Origin: Bacteroidota bacterium
GTDB lineage: Bacteria; Bacteroidota; Ignavibacteria; Ignavibacteriales; Ignavibacteriaceae
Assembly (NCBI GenBank): GCA_021824145.1
Contig: JAKALM010000001.1
Coordinates: forward strand, 1-64,000
Reading direction: 5' to 3'
DNA length: 64,000 nucleotides
Of this stretch, positions 62,631 to 64,000 are shown in pieces; position 1 is the first letter of the stretch; every line of letters begins with the position of its first letter. The notes under the pieces are model-generated. The model saw only the letters and a list, made by a program, of their open reading frames with translations. It made no database searches and was not told where the DNA came from. The position numbers were made by a program, and so were the translations under genes.

Positions 62631-64000
62631 CTATAAATTTCTAAGAATTGTTTCAAGCTGTTCTTCGTTTTCAACAAGAACTGATCTTGCTTTGCTTCCA
62701 TCGTTTGGGCCAACAATTCCTGCTTCCTCAAGCTGGTCAACAATTCTTGCCGCGCGCGAATATCCGAGCTTCAGTCTTCTTTGAAGAAGTGAAACCGATC
62801 CTTGCTGATGGCGAACAATGACCCGTGCCGCATCTTCAAACATTGGATCAAGATCAGTTAAAAATCCTGCAGATGCCTCTTTCTTCTTGTCATATAATGA
62901 AGGAAGGAAATATGGTTTGGAATATCCGGGCTGTGAGAAAATATAATTTGTAATTTCTTCAACTTCTTCGGTTGAGATAAAAGCGTTTTGAATTCTTATC
63001 GGCTTTGGAGAGCCGGTTGGAAGGAAAAGCATATCGCCGCGTCCGAGCAATTGTTCTGCACCGTTCATATCTAGAATTGTTCGTGAATCAATTTTTGTTG
63101 CAACCTGATAAGCAACTCTCGCGCTAAAGTTTGCTTTGATAACTCCGGTTATAACATTAACTGAAGGACGCTGAGTTGCAAGCACAAGATGAATTCCAAC
63201 AGCTCTTGCAAGCTGAGCAAGACGTGCAATCGGTTCTTCTACTTCTTTGCCGGCAGTTATCATCAAGTCAGCCAGCTCATCAATTACAACAACCAAGTAC
63301 GGAATTGGATGATGTTTTATTTCGTCGGTATCTTTCGGCCGCCGCTTCGGATCTAAAACTTTTTGGTTGTAATCAACAATATTTCTTACGCCGGCTTTAG
63401 CAAGTTTGTCGTAGCGTTTTTCCATTTCATACTCCACAGATTTAAGAAGAATTACAGCGTTCTGCGGATTGGTAATTATTTCTTCTTCAAGATCGGGAGA
63501 AACAGCAAGATAATGCCTGCGAAGTTTGTTGTAGAAAGAAAGCTCGATTTTTTTAGGATCAATCATTATCAGCTTTACTTCGGAAGGTTGTTTTGAATAA
63601 AGCAAGCTTGTAATTATCATATTGATGCCAACGCTTTTGCCGGAACCGGTAGAACCTGCAATAAGCATGTGAGGCATTTTAGAAAGATCTGTTACATAAA
63701 CATCGCCGTTTATTGTTTTGCCAAGTGCAATTGGCAATTCTGCTTTTGATTCGGAAATTTTTCCAAGTACCGAACGAGCATTAACTAACGATGCTACAGC
63801 GTTCGGTATTTCAACTCCAATTGCGCTCTTACCTGGAATTGGTGCAATAATTCTTATTCCTCTTGCAGCAAGAGCAAGTGCGATATCATGTTCAAGTCCA
63901 ACTATTCGGCTTATCTTTACTCCAGGCGCCGGAACAATTTCGTAAAGAGTGACAACCGGTCCCGGAGTTACAGAAATATCCTGAATGTCAATGTCGAATA
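62631..64000 (-). CDS. ftsK: DNA translocase FtsK/SpoIIIE (partial, runs off the right edge)
   Basis: Only the C-terminal part of about 455 residues lies in the window; the frame continues past 64000. It contains the RecA-fold motor with Walker A AGSTGSGKSVGIN, Walker B VVVIDELADLM, the ATPQ-like LATQRPSVNVITG and the C-terminal winged-helix gamma domain (GSVSLLQRRLKLGYSRAARIVDQLEEAGIVG) that reads KOPS and activates XerD. The TTG at 63737 is internal, not a start. FtsK pumps DNA at the septum and works with the XerD encoded at 32040-32930. Confidence 0.96.
   Translation of the reverse strand, partial: FDIDIQDISVTPGPVVTLYEIVPAPGVKISRIVGLEHDIALALAARGIRIIAPIPGKSAIGVEIPNAVASLVNARSVLGKISESKAELPIALGKTINGDVYVTDLSKMPHMLIAGSTGSGKSVGINMIITSLLYSKQPSEVKLIMIDPKKIELSFYNKLRRHYLAVSPDLEEEIITNPQNAVILLKSVEYEMEKRYDKLAKAGVRNIVDYNQKVLDPKRRPKDTDEIKHHPIPYLVVVIDELADLMITAGKEVEEPIARLAQLARAVGIHLVLATQRPSVNVITGVIKANFSARVAYQVATKIDSRTILDMNGAEQLLGRGDMLFLPTGSPKPIRIQNAFISTEEVEEITNYIFSQPGYSKPYFLPSLYDKKKEASAGFLTDLDPMFEDAARVIVRHQQGSVSLLQRRLKLGYSRAARIVDQLEEAGIVGPNDGSKARSVLVENEEQLETILRNL

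Overview
The window looks like a chromosomal segment of an AT-rich, Gram-negative member of the Bacteroidota/Chlorobiota/Ignavibacteriota group, with Ignavibacteria-like bacteria as my best guess. Reasons: the secreted GH3 enzyme ends in a type IX secretion sorting domain; several promoters fit the Bacteroidota consensus (TTG, 17-20 nt, TAnnTTTG; clearest before rpsT and the initiator tRNA); there are many secreted peptidases, lipoproteins and outer-membrane barrels; and a ferredoxin-linked 2-oxoacid oxidoreductase points to anaerobic metabolism. The taxonomy is inferred from gene content, not from a search.

Layout. (1) 103-4922: a compact 4.8-kb integrative element inserted at the 3' end of the initiator tRNA gene. 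It is bounded by 25-bp direct repeats and carries a tyrosine integrase, an excisionase-like HTH protein, a RepA-like ATPase, three unknown proteins, duplicated arm-type repeats and structured non-coding DNA. (2) 4903-8232: tRNA-fMet and a vor/kor-type operon (ferredoxin, alpha, beta, gamma, plus an 89-aa protein). (3) 8562-17695: a giant alpha-2-macroglobulin, an S9 peptidase, an RlpA-like protein, a methyltransferase and a DUF423 protein. (4) 17788-24810: uvrB, an M1 aminopeptidase with HEAT repeats, truA, queD-queE and rpsT. (5) 24893-35137: a seven-gene minus-strand operon, pgpH-like, xerD, M50 protease, propeller-like lipoprotein, MsbA-like ABC exporter, O-antigen-ligase-like protein with a large inserted propeller-like region, and a GlmU-like nucleotidyltransferase. 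It probably links envelope-glycan assembly to chromosome and membrane functions. (6) 35390-47933: carbohydrate-active and envelope genes (GH2, phosphoesterase, GH3 with T9SS tail, SSS symporter), an exported AmrB-AmrA fusion, an NADP-binding protein and Dps. (7) 46479-54390: an operon of GlmU-family protein, rsmB, rodZ-like, ligA, a short unknown, STAS protein and symporter. Upstream are rpmE (type B) and then holA. (8) 54995-59808: lolA, lipid-flippase-like, outer-membrane protein, uppP, cyclophilin, holA. (9) 60037-62543: four plus-strand envelope genes placed between lolA and a partial ftsK that runs off the right edge.

Many minus-strand genes overlap by one to a few bases (TAATG, TAGTG or ATGA junctions), which indicates translational coupling and was used to correct several start codons. 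The most unusual parts are the small tRNA-fMet element with its symmetrical repeat architecture, the O-antigen-ligase/propeller operon, and the apparently exported AmrB-AmrA fusion.
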